Positions 25,269-33,802 of a stretch of 42,324 nt of DNA are shown in pieces. Location of the stretch: contig PFPU01000126.1 of NCBI GenBank assembly GCA_002793215.1, positions 1 to 42,324 on the forward strand, read 5' to 3'. Under the pieces are notes generated by a model, which saw nothing but the letters and a program-made list of their open reading frames with translations, searched no databases and was not told where the DNA came from. The position numbers and the translations under genes were made by a program. This stretch comes from Flavobacteriales bacterium CG_4_10_14_0_2_um_filter_35_18 (GTDB taxonomy: Bacteria > Bacteroidota > Bacteroidia > Flavobacteriales > Flavobacteriaceae). Each line of letters begins with the position of its first letter. Position 1 is the first letter of the stretch.

Positions 25269-25703
25269 TTATTCATTTTCTTTAAAAATTTTGTTTGTTG
25301 TGTTTTCAAATTCTTGTAATTGCGCAAAGGCAAAAGTGCTTTTATTCAAGTTATTAGAAATCAGTTCTAGCGCTTGCTGAGTTGTTTGATAGTCTTTTAA
25401 AAGTTGCGCTTGCTTGGTTTTATCAACTTGGTTTTTATAAAGATACGATCCTAAAACAACTACAAACATGGCGGCAATTGACAACCACTTGTATGGCACT
25501 TTAAATTTTTTATTCAAAACAATTGGTTTATTTGATTCTTCAGCATTTTTAAATGCATAATATCCAAATAAATCTTGGTAAGCTTCTAAATGAGCAGGGA
25601 CTTTTTGTGTTGTAAAATACTGACGGATAATTGCTTCTTCATTTAATGAAGTAGCTCCTTCAAAATATTTATCCAGTAACTTTTCTATATTATTTAATTC
25701 CAT
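25269..25703 (-). CDS. Single-pass membrane protein, putative anti-sigma factor
   Basis: The 144-residue product has an N-terminal cytoplasmic segment (LLDKYFEGATSLNEEAIIRQYF, then LFGYYAFKN), one membrane helix at about 72-88 (WLSIAAMFVVVLGSYLY), and a helical polar C-terminus outside. Its start overlaps the end of the sigma factor gene by 14 nt, suggesting translational coupling. Sequence identity to known anti-sigma factors is not visible. The role is inferred from topology, the short YFEG/E-rich N-terminus often seen in such flavobacterial proteins, and context. Confidence 0.7.
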   Translation of the reverse strand: MELNNIEKLLDKYFEGATSLNEEAIIRQYFTTQKVPAHLEAYQDLFGYYAFKNAEESNKPIVLNKKFKVPYKWLSIAAMFVVVLGSYLYKNQVDKTKQAQLLKDYQTTQQALELISNNLNKSTFAFAQLQEFENTTNKIFKENE

Positions 25704-26199
25704 ATTGGTGTTTTTTAATGAGTTGTTCTCTTACTATTTGTCTGGCTCTTGAAAGGGCTACTCTGACAGCAGCCTCTTTTACGCCTGTTATTTCTGCAAT
25801 TTCTTCAAATTCATATTGCTCAATATCTCTTAACTGAATCATTAATTTTTGTTGAGCTGTTAAACCTTCAATTATTTGATGAACTTTATCAATACTGTCT
25901 TGCAATTCAATTGTTTTCTCTAATGAAGCATCACTTGCGGTATAGTTACTATAAACTAACGTTAAATTATCTGCGCGTTTTGATTTTAGCTGGTCTAAAC
26001 AATAATTTTTGATCATTGTCATTGCGTAAGCTTCAACATTTTGATACTGTATCAATTTTTCTTTTTGATTCCAAAGTTTTAAATACAACTCCTGCGTGGC
26101 ATCTTCGGCTTCGTCATTTGAAATAAGCATCCGTTTTGCCAAACGGTAAACTTTATTTTTAAATGGCATAACTAATTGTAAAAAAGCTTCTTGATGCAT
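25690..26199 (-). CDS. ECF sigma factor (sigma-70 family)
   Basis: The 169-residue protein has region 2 (about 8-75: FKNKVYRLAKRMLISNDEAE, then DATQELYLKLW with the DAEDATQE-like core-binding motif) and region 4 (about 110-165: LTAQQKLMIQLRDIEQYEF, then GVKEAAVRVALSRARQIV as the HTH for -35 recognition). Length and order are those of extracytoplasmic-function sigma factors. It is the first gene of a four-gene operon: sigma, membrane protein, DUF4252, DUF4252. It probably directs transcription of this operon or other envelope genes in response to a signal held by the membrane protein. Confidence 0.92.
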   Translation of the reverse strand: MHQEAFLQLVMPFKNKVYRLAKRMLISNDEAEDATQELYLKLWNQKEKLIQYQNVEAYAMTMIKNYCLDQLKSKRADNLTLVYSNYTASDASLEKTIELQDSIDKVHQIIEGLTAQQKLMIQLRDIEQYEFEEIAEITGVKEAAVRVALSRARQIVREQLIKKHQYGIK

Positions 26200-26327
26200 T
26201 TAATCTTAATTTTTAATAGGTGTTTTATAGTAAGACGAGCAAGTTAAGATTTTGTAACTTTATTTATTTAGTTCAGCACATTATTTTTAAATTGCAGTCG
26301 TTATATCACTAACTTAATCTTTACGTC

Positions 26328-27767
26328 ATGAAACGCATTAGCCCATTTCTGTATTCTTTATTTATTGTTTTTTTTCTTGTCGGATGTTCAAACAAATCAG
26401 ATAAAATACCTAATGACTTAGAAATCCACGATTTTGTTTGGCGTGGTTTAAATGAAGTCTATTTTTGGAAAGCACAAGTGCCAAATCTCGACGATTTTAA
26501 ATTCACAAATCAATCACAATTAAATAGCTATTTAAAAGGCTTTAACACACCTGAATCCCTTTTTGAAAGTCTGCTATTTGACCGAAATAATACCGATAAA
26601 TGGAGTGTTATTTTCGATGATTATATAACACTTGAAAATTTGCTCAATGGAATATCATTACACAACGGTATGGAATTTGGCCTCGTACACGTTTCAAACA
26701 ATAATACCGATATTTTTGGATATGTGCGTTATGTACTTCCAAATACCGATGCCGAACAAAAAGGCGTTTTACGTGGAATGGTTTTTAACAGTGTTAATGG
26801 AACCCCGCTTACGATGAACAATTTTTCGAGCCTTTTATTCTCAAACAATAATTCTTATAGCATTGGTTTAGCCACATATAATAATGACGGCACTGTAACA
26901 GCAACTAACCAAACAATTAATCTTGATAAGATAGAATATCAAGAAAATCCAATTTTTTTGAGCAATGTCATTACAAGAGGCAGTCATAAAATAGGCTACT
27001 TAATGTATAACGGATTTTTTAGCGGATTTGATAATCAATTAAATACAACTATTTTAAATTTAAAAAATCAGGGCATTACCGAATTGGTTTTAGATTTGCG
27101 TTATAACGGAGGTGGTTCTGTTCGAACAGCAAGTTTTTTGGCCAGTATGATTACCGGACAGTTTACAAACCAGCTTTTTACAAAAGAACATTGGAATGCA
27201 AACCTTCAAAAACAATTTGAAGACCATAATCCAGAATTTTTAGTCAATAACTTTTCGGCTAAATTAGCCGATAACACCGCTATAAATCATCTAAATTTAG
27301 ATAAACTTTATGTAATTACTACCGGTAGCACTGCTTCGGCAAGCGAATTGGTTATAAACGGATTAAATCCTTATATCACTGTAAAAAGTATCGGCACAAA
27401 AACCGTGGGTAAATACGTCGCTTCCATTAAAGTTTACGATTCAAAAGATTTAGGAAGGGCTGGCGCAAATCCAAATCACACTTATGCCATGCAACCTATT
27501 GTTTTAGAAGAGTTAAACAAACTAGACTTCAATGATAAAGATGGTTTTGATCCAACTATTTTATTGCCCGAAGATTATGGCAATTTAGGCATCCTTGGCG
27601 ATGAAAATGAGCCACTCTTTAAAGCTACGCTTGATTTAATTAGTACAGGCGGTAAATTGATTTCTGCACAAAAGGAACTATTTCTCGAAAAACCTTTCTC
27701 GGGGTCTAACGAACAAAAACTTAAACAAACAATGGTTGTTGACAAAAAAATAAATAACAATCAATAA
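26328..27767 (+). CDS. S41-family serine protease, lipoprotein
   Basis: The 479-residue protein has a lipobox (FFLVGC, Cys20). A helical N-terminal region (residues 30-110) and a PDZ-like region (about 110-200: EFGLVHV, LPNTDAEQKGVLRG) follow, then the C-terminal processing-protease core (about 215-460). The catalytic pair is likely Ser337 in TTGSTASASE and Lys362 in TKTVGKYVAS, spaced 25 residues as in Tsp. LVLDLRYNGGGSV precedes them as usual for S41. The enzyme should be anchored at the envelope and degrade periplasmic proteins or peptides. Its last 7 nt overlap the converging patatin gene. Confidence 0.9.
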   Translation: MKRISPFLYSLFIVFFLVGCSNKSDKIPNDLEIHDFVWRGLNEVYFWKAQVPNLDDFKFTNQSQLNSYLKGFNTPESLFESLLFDRNNTDKWSVIFDDYITLENLLNGISLHNGMEFGLVHVSNNNTDIFGYVRYVLPNTDAEQKGVLRGMVFNSVNGTPLTMNNFSSLLFSNNNSYSIGLATYNNDGTVTATNQTINLDKIEYQENPIFLSNVITRGSHKIGYLMYNGFFSGFDNQLNTTILNLKNQGITELVLDLRYNGGGSVRTASFLASMITGQFTNQLFTKEHWNANLQKQFEDHNPEFLVNNFSAKLADNTAINHLNLDKLYVITTGSTASASELVINGLNPYITVKSIGTKTVGKYVASIKVYDSKDLGRAGANPNHTYAMQPIVLEELNKLDFNDKDGFDPTILLPEDYGNLGILGDENEPLFKATLDLISTGGKLISAQKELFLEKPFSGSNEQKLKQTMVVDKKINNNQ

Positions 27768-28675
27768 CCTTTGCTTTTTAACTCATTTGATGAGTTTGCA
27801 TTTTGCGATTCAGCGTATTTAAAGCCCTGTTTCCACCACTTTTCCATCTTTTTCTTTTCGAATACCAATGAATTAGTGGTTAAAATAGTTGGCGTATAAT
27901 AAAGATTTAGGCAGGCATTGTGATTTTTGGCTTCTAATTTTCCAATGACAACATCTTGTAAACCACCTTGTTCTAACATAAATCCAAATAAATAAGTCAA
28001 CATTTCAAACGGGTTTCTAGAACCCATTCTGTTAAACTGGTTTATTTCGGTATCTAAAATAATCACATCAATTTCGGTTGCTCCTAAATCAATAGCTTGT
28101 TTTATAGGAACTAGAGTTCCAAAACCACCATCGGCATATTCAAAATTATTTTTTTCTAAAATACTCATAAAGGGTGCATAATTACTCGAAGCCCAAATCC
28201 AATCACAATAATCTTCGTAAGTACAATCTTTTAAACGCTTGTATTCTACTTCATTTAAAGTAACATTTGAAACCGTAACTACCACTTCTTTTTTAGATGC
28301 TTTTAAGGTGTCAAACATTTCCCTGGTAATTTTCTCTTTTATAAGACGTCTTAAATTTTCGCTTCTGCCAAATGTTTTTGCGCTTTTTAAGAAGCTCAAA
28401 ATTAAATTAAAATGGTTGATACCAAAAGTTGTATAACCCTTATGTTTTTTAAATATAAAGGGATTTAAACTAAAGATATCTTTGGCACAAATATTTGTAT
28501 AAATATCTTTTATCGCTTGTACTCTATTCAAAGCCAAATGAGTTAGCATTAAACTTCCCGTAGAAGTTCCTACCAAAATATCGTAATCTTTATGCTTTTC
28601 TTCAATTAAATATTGTGCTACACCTCCGCCAAAAGCACCTTTACTTCCACCTCCTGATATGACTAAAGCCTTCAT
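27761..28675 (-). CDS. Patatin-like phospholipase
   Basis: The 304-residue protein has the patatin oxyanion loop SGGGSKGAFGGG (7-18), the nucleophile elbow GTSTG with Ser38, and the catalytic Asp182 in YADGGFGTLVP, preceded by ASSNYAPFM. These form the Ser-Asp dyad of patatin-type lipid acyl hydrolases. There is no signal peptide or membrane helix, so it should act in the cytoplasm or on the inner face of the membrane. The C-terminal part (KKMEKWWKQGFKYAES) is helical and basic. The gene is monocistronic and its 3' end overlaps the S41 gene by 7 nt. Confidence 0.92.
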   Translation of the reverse strand: MKALVISGGGSKGAFGGGVAQYLIEEKHKDYDILVGTSTGSLMLTHLALNRVQAIKDIYTNICAKDIFSLNPFIFKKHKGYTTFGINHFNLILSFLKSAKTFGRSENLRRLIKEKITREMFDTLKASKKEVVVTVSNVTLNEVEYKRLKDCTYEDYCDWIWASSNYAPFMSILEKNNFEYADGGFGTLVPIKQAIDLGATEIDVIILDTEINQFNRMGSRNPFEMLTYLFGFMLEQGGLQDVVIGKLEAKNHNACLNLYYTPTILTTNSLVFEKKKMEKWWKQGFKYAESQNANSSNELKSKGY

Positions 28676-28724
28676 TTTTTAAAATTTTAAGTTAAACTAT
28701 AAGTCCCTATTTTTATAAATGGCT

Positions 28725-28732
28725 TACATTTG
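28725..28732 (+). promoter_or_regulatory. -7 box TACATTTG for the Ycf48-like gene
   Basis: TACATTTG fits TAnnTTTG and would give a leader of about 15 nt before the ATG at 28753. No clear -33 TTTG was found at the usual spacing. Confidence 0.5.
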
Positions 28733-28752
28733 ATAAATTTAAATAAATATTT

Positions 28753-29787
28753 ATGATATATAGGGGATTTTCATTTTTTATGGTTTTAAGTTTTTATAGT
28801 CTTAGCGCACAAATTATTGATAAGGTTGAAATTAAAACCATCTTGAATGCGAACGCTGGTTATAGGGCATTAGAAGCTCTAAATGACAGTACGGTAGCTT
28901 TTGCAAACAGTAATGGTGAAGTTGGTGAAATAGCTTTATCAGGTAAAACACGTTACTATAAAATTGATTTACCAAAAGATTCTAGCAATCATTTTAGAGC
29001 CATCGCCAGCACTTCAAACTATTTATTTGCCTTAAATATTGAATCACCTGCAAGACTATATAAATTTGATAAACAACGGTATAATCAATTAGGAAAAGTG
29101 GTTTTTTTAGATAATAACCCCAAAGCCTTTTATGATGCCATGTACTTTTTAGATGATAAAAACGGCATTGCAATGGGCGATCCTACGGATGATTGTTTAA
29201 CAATTATCACAACAATTGACGGTGGCACAACTTGGCAAAAAACGGATTGTAAAAATTTGCCTAAAATTGAACCCGGCGAAGCGGCTTTTGCGGCAAGCAA
29301 TACCAATATCGCTTCAAGCAAAAAAAATATTTGGATTGCGACTGGTGGTTTAAAATCACGCGTTTTTCATTCTGCCAATCTCGGAAAAACTTGGAACGTT
29401 TGCGTCACACCATTTATTCAAGGAAAACCAACAACAGGCATTTATTCTATGGCATTCTACAATTCTAAAATTGGAATTATTTGCGGTGGTGATTACACCG
29501 ATAAATCGGCTAATCTAAATAACAAAGCCATTACGAACAACGGTGGTAAAACATGGAAAATTGTGGCTAATAATGTATTGCCCGGTTATATAAGCTGCGT
29601 GCAGTTTGTGCCAAATTCTAATGGAAAATCACTAATTGCCGTAGGAACAGAAGGCATTTATTTGACTAGAAATGGCGGCAATAATTGGACTGAAATAAGT
29701 ACGGAAGGCTTTTACTCCATCCAAATTGTAAATGAACACACTGCTTTTTTAGGTGGTCAAGGAACAATTGCCACCCTAAAATTCTAA
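28753..29787 (+). CDS. Exported Ycf48/BNR-like beta-propeller protein
   Basis: The 344-residue protein has a signal peptide (SFFMVLSFYSLSAQ) and Asp-box turns around a seven-bladed-propeller pattern: IDGGTTWQK, ANLGKTWNV, NNGGKTWKI and NGGNNWTEI. Between them are strand motifs such as KNGIAMGDPTD and KIGIICGGDY typical of Ycf48/HCF136-like proteins. Many flavobacterial homologues are labelled 'oxidoreductase' without enzymatic evidence, and no cofactor motif is visible here. It is followed after 3 nt by a small lipoprotein gene, so both are likely made together and sit in the envelope. Confidence 0.82.
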   Translation: MIYRGFSFFMVLSFYSLSAQIIDKVEIKTILNANAGYRALEALNDSTVAFANSNGEVGEIALSGKTRYYKIDLPKDSSNHFRAIASTSNYLFALNIESPARLYKFDKQRYNQLGKVVFLDNNPKAFYDAMYFLDDKNGIAMGDPTDDCLTIITTIDGGTTWQKTDCKNLPKIEPGEAAFAASNTNIASSKKNIWIATGGLKSRVFHSANLGKTWNVCVTPFIQGKPTTGIYSMAFYNSKIGIICGGDYTDKSANLNNKAITNNGGKTWKIVANNVLPGYISCVQFVPNSNGKSLIAVGTEGIYLTRNGGNNWTEISTEGFYSIQIVNEHTAFLGGQGTIATLKF

Positions 29788-29790
29788 ACT

Positions 29791-30351
29791 ATGAATCTGC
29801 TAAAATTTTCATTTATTTTAATGGCACTTATGCTTTGTGCAGGCTGTTCTAATAACGGCGAAATCTTTAAAGATTACAACTGTAAAACAAGCGCTGTGCA
29901 AACAAAACAGATTAAAGACGCCTATTTAAAATTTAGTTTAGAAGTTCCAATAAATTGGAAAACAGAATTGTATATGGATCAAAGCACTTCCATATTTGCA
30001 ACTGCCGATACTACTAAACAATTATCGGAAACATTCTTAATAAAAACCTCCTTAATTCCTGGTTTATTGCGCCTAAATCAAGCTACTTCAGATACTATAA
30101 AATCAGAACTCACCAAAAACCAATGGCACATAAACCGCATTAAAAAAGGACTCTTTAAAAATGCTGAAGCATTACTCATCACTTCACAAAAACAACAATC
30201 CAACATAAAAATTGAAGGACTTCACCTATATTTTAGTCTTGAAAATGAACATTATTTTGAAATTGAAATTCAATGTTTTGGTGATAAAAATAGCGATGAA
30301 CGCTTTTGCCAAGCTATTAAGGTCATCAATTCCTTAATTATTAATGAATAG
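29791..30351 (+). CDS. Small lipoprotein, PsbP-like fold possible
   Basis: The 186-residue protein has a lipoprotein signal (LMLCAGC, Cys19). The mature part includes LKFSLEVPINWKTELY, where a VP-x-x-W pattern resembles PsbP/DUF1795-type domains, and a repeated strand pattern through HLYFSLENEHYFEIEIQCFG. I do not recognise the exact family. It lies 3 nt behind the propeller gene, so the two probably act together at the membrane. Confidence 0.7.
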   Translation: MNLLKFSFILMALMLCAGCSNNGEIFKDYNCKTSAVQTKQIKDAYLKFSLEVPINWKTELYMDQSTSIFATADTTKQLSETFLIKTSLIPGLLRLNQATSDTIKSELTKNQWHINRIKKGLFKNAEALLITSQKQQSNIKIEGLHLYFSLENEHYFEIEIQCFGDKNSDERFCQAIKVINSLIINE

Positions 30352-30363
30352 TCGGTTATTAGG

Positions 30364-30394
30364 TTGTATAGTTAACTCCGTTTACCTAATTTTG
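30364..30394 (+). promoter_or_regulatory. Promoter of the pepT-lysA operon
   Basis: TTG at 30364-30366, a 20-nt spacer and TAATTTTG at 30387-30394 fit the Bacteroidota promoter. The leader to the ATG at 30412 would be about 12 nt. Confidence 0.6.
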
Positions 30395-30411
30395 GCGAAA
30401 ATTTGTAAAAA

Positions 30412-31650
30412 ATGTTACAGCACATCATCGATAGGTTTATAAAATATGTTTCAATTGATACACAATCCGACCCAAACAATCCTGCTTTTCCAAGTACAGA
30501 AAAACAATGGACTTTGGCAAAACTACTTGAAAAAGAATTGAAATTTATCGGTTTAACCGATGTAAACCTTGACGAAAATTGTTATCTAACAGCTACTTTA
30601 CCTTCTAATATTAGTTATAAAGTCCCTACTATTGGATTTGTAGCACACATTGATACGAGTCCCGATTTTAGTGCCGCGCACGTAAACCCACAGGTTCATA
30701 AAAATTATGATGGCAAAGCAATTGTTTTAAACGCTGATGACCCTATTATTCTAGACCCAAAAGAGTTTAAAGAATTGATAAATTATAAAGGTCAAACCTT
30801 AATTACGACCGATGGCAATTCACTTTTGGGCGCTGATGATAAAGCCGGAATAACCGAAATTGTTACGGCAATGGAATTTTTACTAACACATCCCGAAATT
30901 AAACACGGCATCCTAAAAATTTGCTTTACGCCCGATGAAGAAGTCGGCAAAGGTGCTCATAAATTTGATGTAAAATCCTTTAATGCTGATTGGGCTTACA
31001 CAATGGATGGCAGCGAATTAGGTGAATTGGAATTCGAAAATTTTAATGCCGCTAGTGGTTTGGTTGAAATTAAGGGAAAAATTGTACATCCTGGTTATGC
31101 CAAAGGCATTATGATTAACGCCATGACCATTGCCACTCAATTTATTACGGCGCTTCCTGCAAATGAAGTTCCCGAACAAACCGATGATTATCAAGGTTTT
31201 TATCACCTTTACGGGATGAAAGGAAGCGTAGAAAAAGCAAGTCTACAATACATTATTAGAGATCACGACCGTCAAAAATTTGAAGCACGTAAATTGCATT
31301 TTAGTGCAACAGCAGATGCGTTAAATAAAAAATTAGGCAATAATTTGATTGCAACAACCATAAAAGATCAATATTTTAATATGCGAGAAAAGGTTGAACC
31401 CGTTATGCATATTGTTGATATTGCTAAGGAAGCAATGATTCAAGCAGGCATAAAACCAAATATTAAAGCCATTAGAGGAGGCACTGATGGAGCACAATTA
31501 TCTTATATGGGTTTACCTTGTCCAAATATTTTCGCTGGCGGTCATAATTTTCATGGACGCTATGAATATGTTCCAGCCGAATCTATTCAAAAAGCAACCG
31601 AAGTAATTATTAATATTGCCCAAATTACCGCAAAAAAATTTGAACACTAA
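30412..31650 (+). CDS. pepT: Peptidase T (tripeptide aminopeptidase)
   Basis: The 412-residue cytoplasmic protein is M20-family. It has metal ligand His79 and Asp81 in VAHIDTSPD, bridging Asp142 in LLGADDKAGI, catalytic Glu176 and ligand Glu177 in TPDEEVG, and the late GGHNFHGRYE motif with the final His ligand. N-terminal IDTQSDPNNPAFPSTEKQ and the length (about 408 in E. coli) are characteristic of PepT. The lid domain covers about 215-320. It removes the N-terminal residue from tripeptides using two zinc ions. It is translated 3 nt before lysA, so the genes form an operon. Confidence 0.95.
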   Translation: MLQHIIDRFIKYVSIDTQSDPNNPAFPSTEKQWTLAKLLEKELKFIGLTDVNLDENCYLTATLPSNISYKVPTIGFVAHIDTSPDFSAAHVNPQVHKNYDGKAIVLNADDPIILDPKEFKELINYKGQTLITTDGNSLLGADDKAGITEIVTAMEFLLTHPEIKHGILKICFTPDEEVGKGAHKFDVKSFNADWAYTMDGSELGELEFENFNAASGLVEIKGKIVHPGYAKGIMINAMTIATQFITALPANEVPEQTDDYQGFYHLYGMKGSVEKASLQYIIRDHDRQKFEARKLHFSATADALNKKLGNNLIATTIKDQYFNMREKVEPVMHIVDIAKEAMIQAGIKPNIKAIRGGTDGAQLSYMGLPCPNIFAGGHNFHGRYEYVPAESIQKATEVIINIAQITAKKFEH

Positions 31651-31653
31651 ACT

Positions 31654-32859
31654 ATGGAATCTAAAGATTTACTAAACTTAACCGAAAAATACGGCACCCC
31701 TCTTTATGTTTATAATGCCGATGTTATTGAATCACAATACAATCGCATAATAAATGCTTTTAAAACCGTTAAAAAAGTTAAGGTAAATTATGCCGTTAAA
31801 GCTTTGTCTAACATTTCTGTATTAAAGTTATTTAAAAAATTAAAATCGGGATTAGATACCGTATCAATTCAAGAAGTTCAGTTGGGCTTAAAAGCAGGAT
31901 TTTCTCCTAAAGAAATTATTTACACACCCAATGGTGTTTCATTTGAAGAGATTGTTAAAGTTGCTAAACTTGGCGTTCAAATAAACATTGATAACCTTTC
32001 TATCTTAGAACAATTTGGACATCTATATCCTGAAATTCCGGTTTGTGTGAGAATCAATCCGCATATTATGGCAGGTGGCAACAGAAAAATTTCTGTAGGA
32101 CATATTGACTCTAAATTTGGTATTTCAATTCACCAAGTGCCTCATATTTTGCGTATTGCCGATAATACAAAGATGATTATCAATGGCGTGCACATGCACA
32201 CTGGTTCTGATATTTTAGATATTGATGTGTTTGTAAGTGCTACCGAAATACTTTTTAATGTAGCCGAACAATTTAAAGATTTAGCCTTTATAGACCTAGG
32301 TAGTGGGTTTAAAGTTCCCTATAAAGAAGGCGACATCTGTACAAATATTGAAGAATTAGGTGAAAAATTAAGTGAGCGATTCAACGAATTTTGCAAAAAT
32401 TATGGCAGAACGATTAGCTTAATGTTTGAGCCTGGTAAATTTTTGGTAAGCGAATCGGGTAAATTTTTGGCAAAAGTAAATGTCATCAAACAGACAACTT
32501 CAAACGTGTTTGCGGGTATTGACAGTGGGTTTAACCACCTGATCCGCCCCATGTTTTATGATGCTTATCACCACATTACCAATCTTTCAAACCCAGAGGG
32601 TAGAGATCGTTATTATACTGTTGTAGGCTATATTTGTGAAACCGATACCTTTGGCACCAATCGCCGCATTTCTGAAATCCGTGAAAATGATATTTTGTGT
32701 TTTAACAATGCCGGCGCTTATTGTTTTAGTATGGCTTCTAATTATAATTCACGCTTTAAACCCGCCGAAGTGCTTTGGTATCAAGGCAAAGATTATTTAA
32801 TTAGGTCAAGAGATACCTTTGACGATATTATCAAAAATCAGATTGAAATAGCGCTTTAG
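31654..32859 (+). CDS. lysA: Diaminopimelate decarboxylase
   Basis: The 401-residue PLP enzyme has Lys49 in VNYAVKALSN as the likely Schiff-base lysine, the MHTGSDI loop, the phosphate-binding DLGSGF, EPGKFLV, and the substrate-binding CETDTFG with the cysteine contributed across the dimer. YNSRFKPAEVL near the C-terminus is also typical. It converts meso-diaminopimelate to L-lysine, the last step of lysine synthesis. Co-transcribed with pepT, which may tie peptide use to lysine supply. It ends 3 nt before the converging TauE/SafE gene. Confidence 0.95.
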   Translation: MESKDLLNLTEKYGTPLYVYNADVIESQYNRIINAFKTVKKVKVNYAVKALSNISVLKLFKKLKSGLDTVSIQEVQLGLKAGFSPKEIIYTPNGVSFEEIVKVAKLGVQINIDNLSILEQFGHLYPEIPVCVRINPHIMAGGNRKISVGHIDSKFGISIHQVPHILRIADNTKMIINGVHMHTGSDILDIDVFVSATEILFNVAEQFKDLAFIDLGSGFKVPYKEGDICTNIEELGEKLSERFNEFCKNYGRTISLMFEPGKFLVSESGKFLAKVNVIKQTTSNVFAGIDSGFNHLIRPMFYDAYHHITNLSNPEGRDRYYTVVGYICETDTFGTNRRISEIRENDILCFNNAGAYCFSMASNYNSRFKPAEVLWYQGKDYLIRSRDTFDDIIKNQIEIAL

Positions 32860-32862
32860 CAA

Positions 32863-33612
32863 CTAATGTTTTAAAGCTAAAATTGTAGAAATTAGCATAA
32901 TTAAACCCGTAAAAACATTCAAATAAATTACTAGTTTTCGAAATTTAAAAGCGTTAATGCGCGAGGCTATTTTTACACCCCAACTCGACCCAATAAAAAG
33001 TAAAGGCAAGGCAAAAGCCGAATATTTTATGGTTTCAATACTCAGCAAACCTTTATAATAGAAGGCAACTGTGCTAAACAAACTCGAAACTACCATAAAC
33101 CAAATAAAAATACCTCTAAAAAGTTCTTTACTATAACCCTTTCTATCTAAGGCAAGAGCCAAAGTTGGACCGCCAATTGAAATGCTACTGGTTAACAAAC
33201 CACTTATGAATCCTGCAAAAACAATGGGTTTATCTAAATTCTTTTTTGCCAATTTTACACCTGACAACATCTTTAAAGAAAATAAAATTACTAAAAAACT
33301 AATGACCAATTTTAAGATATTGGCATCGATATAAGTTAAAATATAAATTCCGAATGGTATTCCCAATAACGATGCAATCATCATAGGAATCAAATAATAA
33401 GCTCTTACTTTCTCTTTAAGTTTTAATAAAACCAAAATGCTGGTTACCAAATTAAAAATTACCAAAGCTGGCACTAGCACATTCATTGGAAAAATAAATG
33501 ATAAAACCGGAATGGCTAACAACGAAAAACCAAATCCCGTAATTCCTTTGATTACCGAAGATAAGAGTATCACCAAACCCGTTAAAATTAAAAGATAAAA
33601 CTGTATGTGCAT
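32863..33612 (-). CDS. TauE/SafE-family sulfite/anion exporter
   Basis: The 249-residue inner-membrane protein has about eight helices in two similar halves. Signature stretches are SSVIKGITGFGFSLLAIPVL in the first half and LLTSSISIGGPTLALAL in the second, the conserved loops of TauE/SafE (DUF81) proteins. Members move sulfite, sulfoacetate or other small organic anions; the substrate is unknown here. A -7 box (TAACTTTG, minus strand) lies about 18 nt upstream of the start. It stands alone in the window. Confidence 0.9.
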   Translation of the reverse strand: MHIQFYLLILTGLVILLSSVIKGITGFGFSLLAIPVLSFIFPMNVLVPALVIFNLVTSILVLLKLKEKVRAYYLIPMMIASLLGIPFGIYILTYIDANILKLVISFLVILFSLKMLSGVKLAKKNLDKPIVFAGFISGLLTSSISIGGPTLALALDRKGYSKELFRGIFIWFMVVSSLFSTVAFYYKGLLSIETIKYSAFALPLLFIGSSWGVKIASRINAFKFRKLVIYLNVFTGLIMLISTILALKH

Positions 33613-33629
33613 AAAATCTTATTATTTTT

Positions 33630-33637
33630 CAAAGTTA
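33630..33637 (-). promoter_or_regulatory. -7 box TAACTTTG of the TauE/SafE gene
   Basis: The minus-strand sequence matches TAnnTTTG and would give a leader of about 13 nt before the ATG at 33612. The rest of the 190-bp divergent gap toward the peroxiredoxin gene is very AT-rich and shows no clear second promoter. Confidence 0.5.
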
Positions 33638-33802
33638 TATATTTAAAGACTATTTTTCTTTATTAGCTTTGTTAATCTTTTTTTAATTTTCTTACAAGTT
33701 TATAAACTTTTAAAACAATCTGTTTTAAAAAAATAAACCATAAAATAATGTAAGTTTAAATATAATTTACGACTGTGCTCTTTAATAAAACAACTAAATC
33801 TT

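Noticed and set aside
28724-28736. TTACATTTGATAA as a further XRE operator
   Set aside because: The right half-site is broken by an inserted base. The element is explained by the TACATTTG -7 box of the Ycf48-like gene.
32850-32877. Hairpin GCTTTA...TAAAGC at the lysA/TauE junction as a terminator
   Set aside because: The stem is only 6 bp with a large loop and no T tract; too weak to call.
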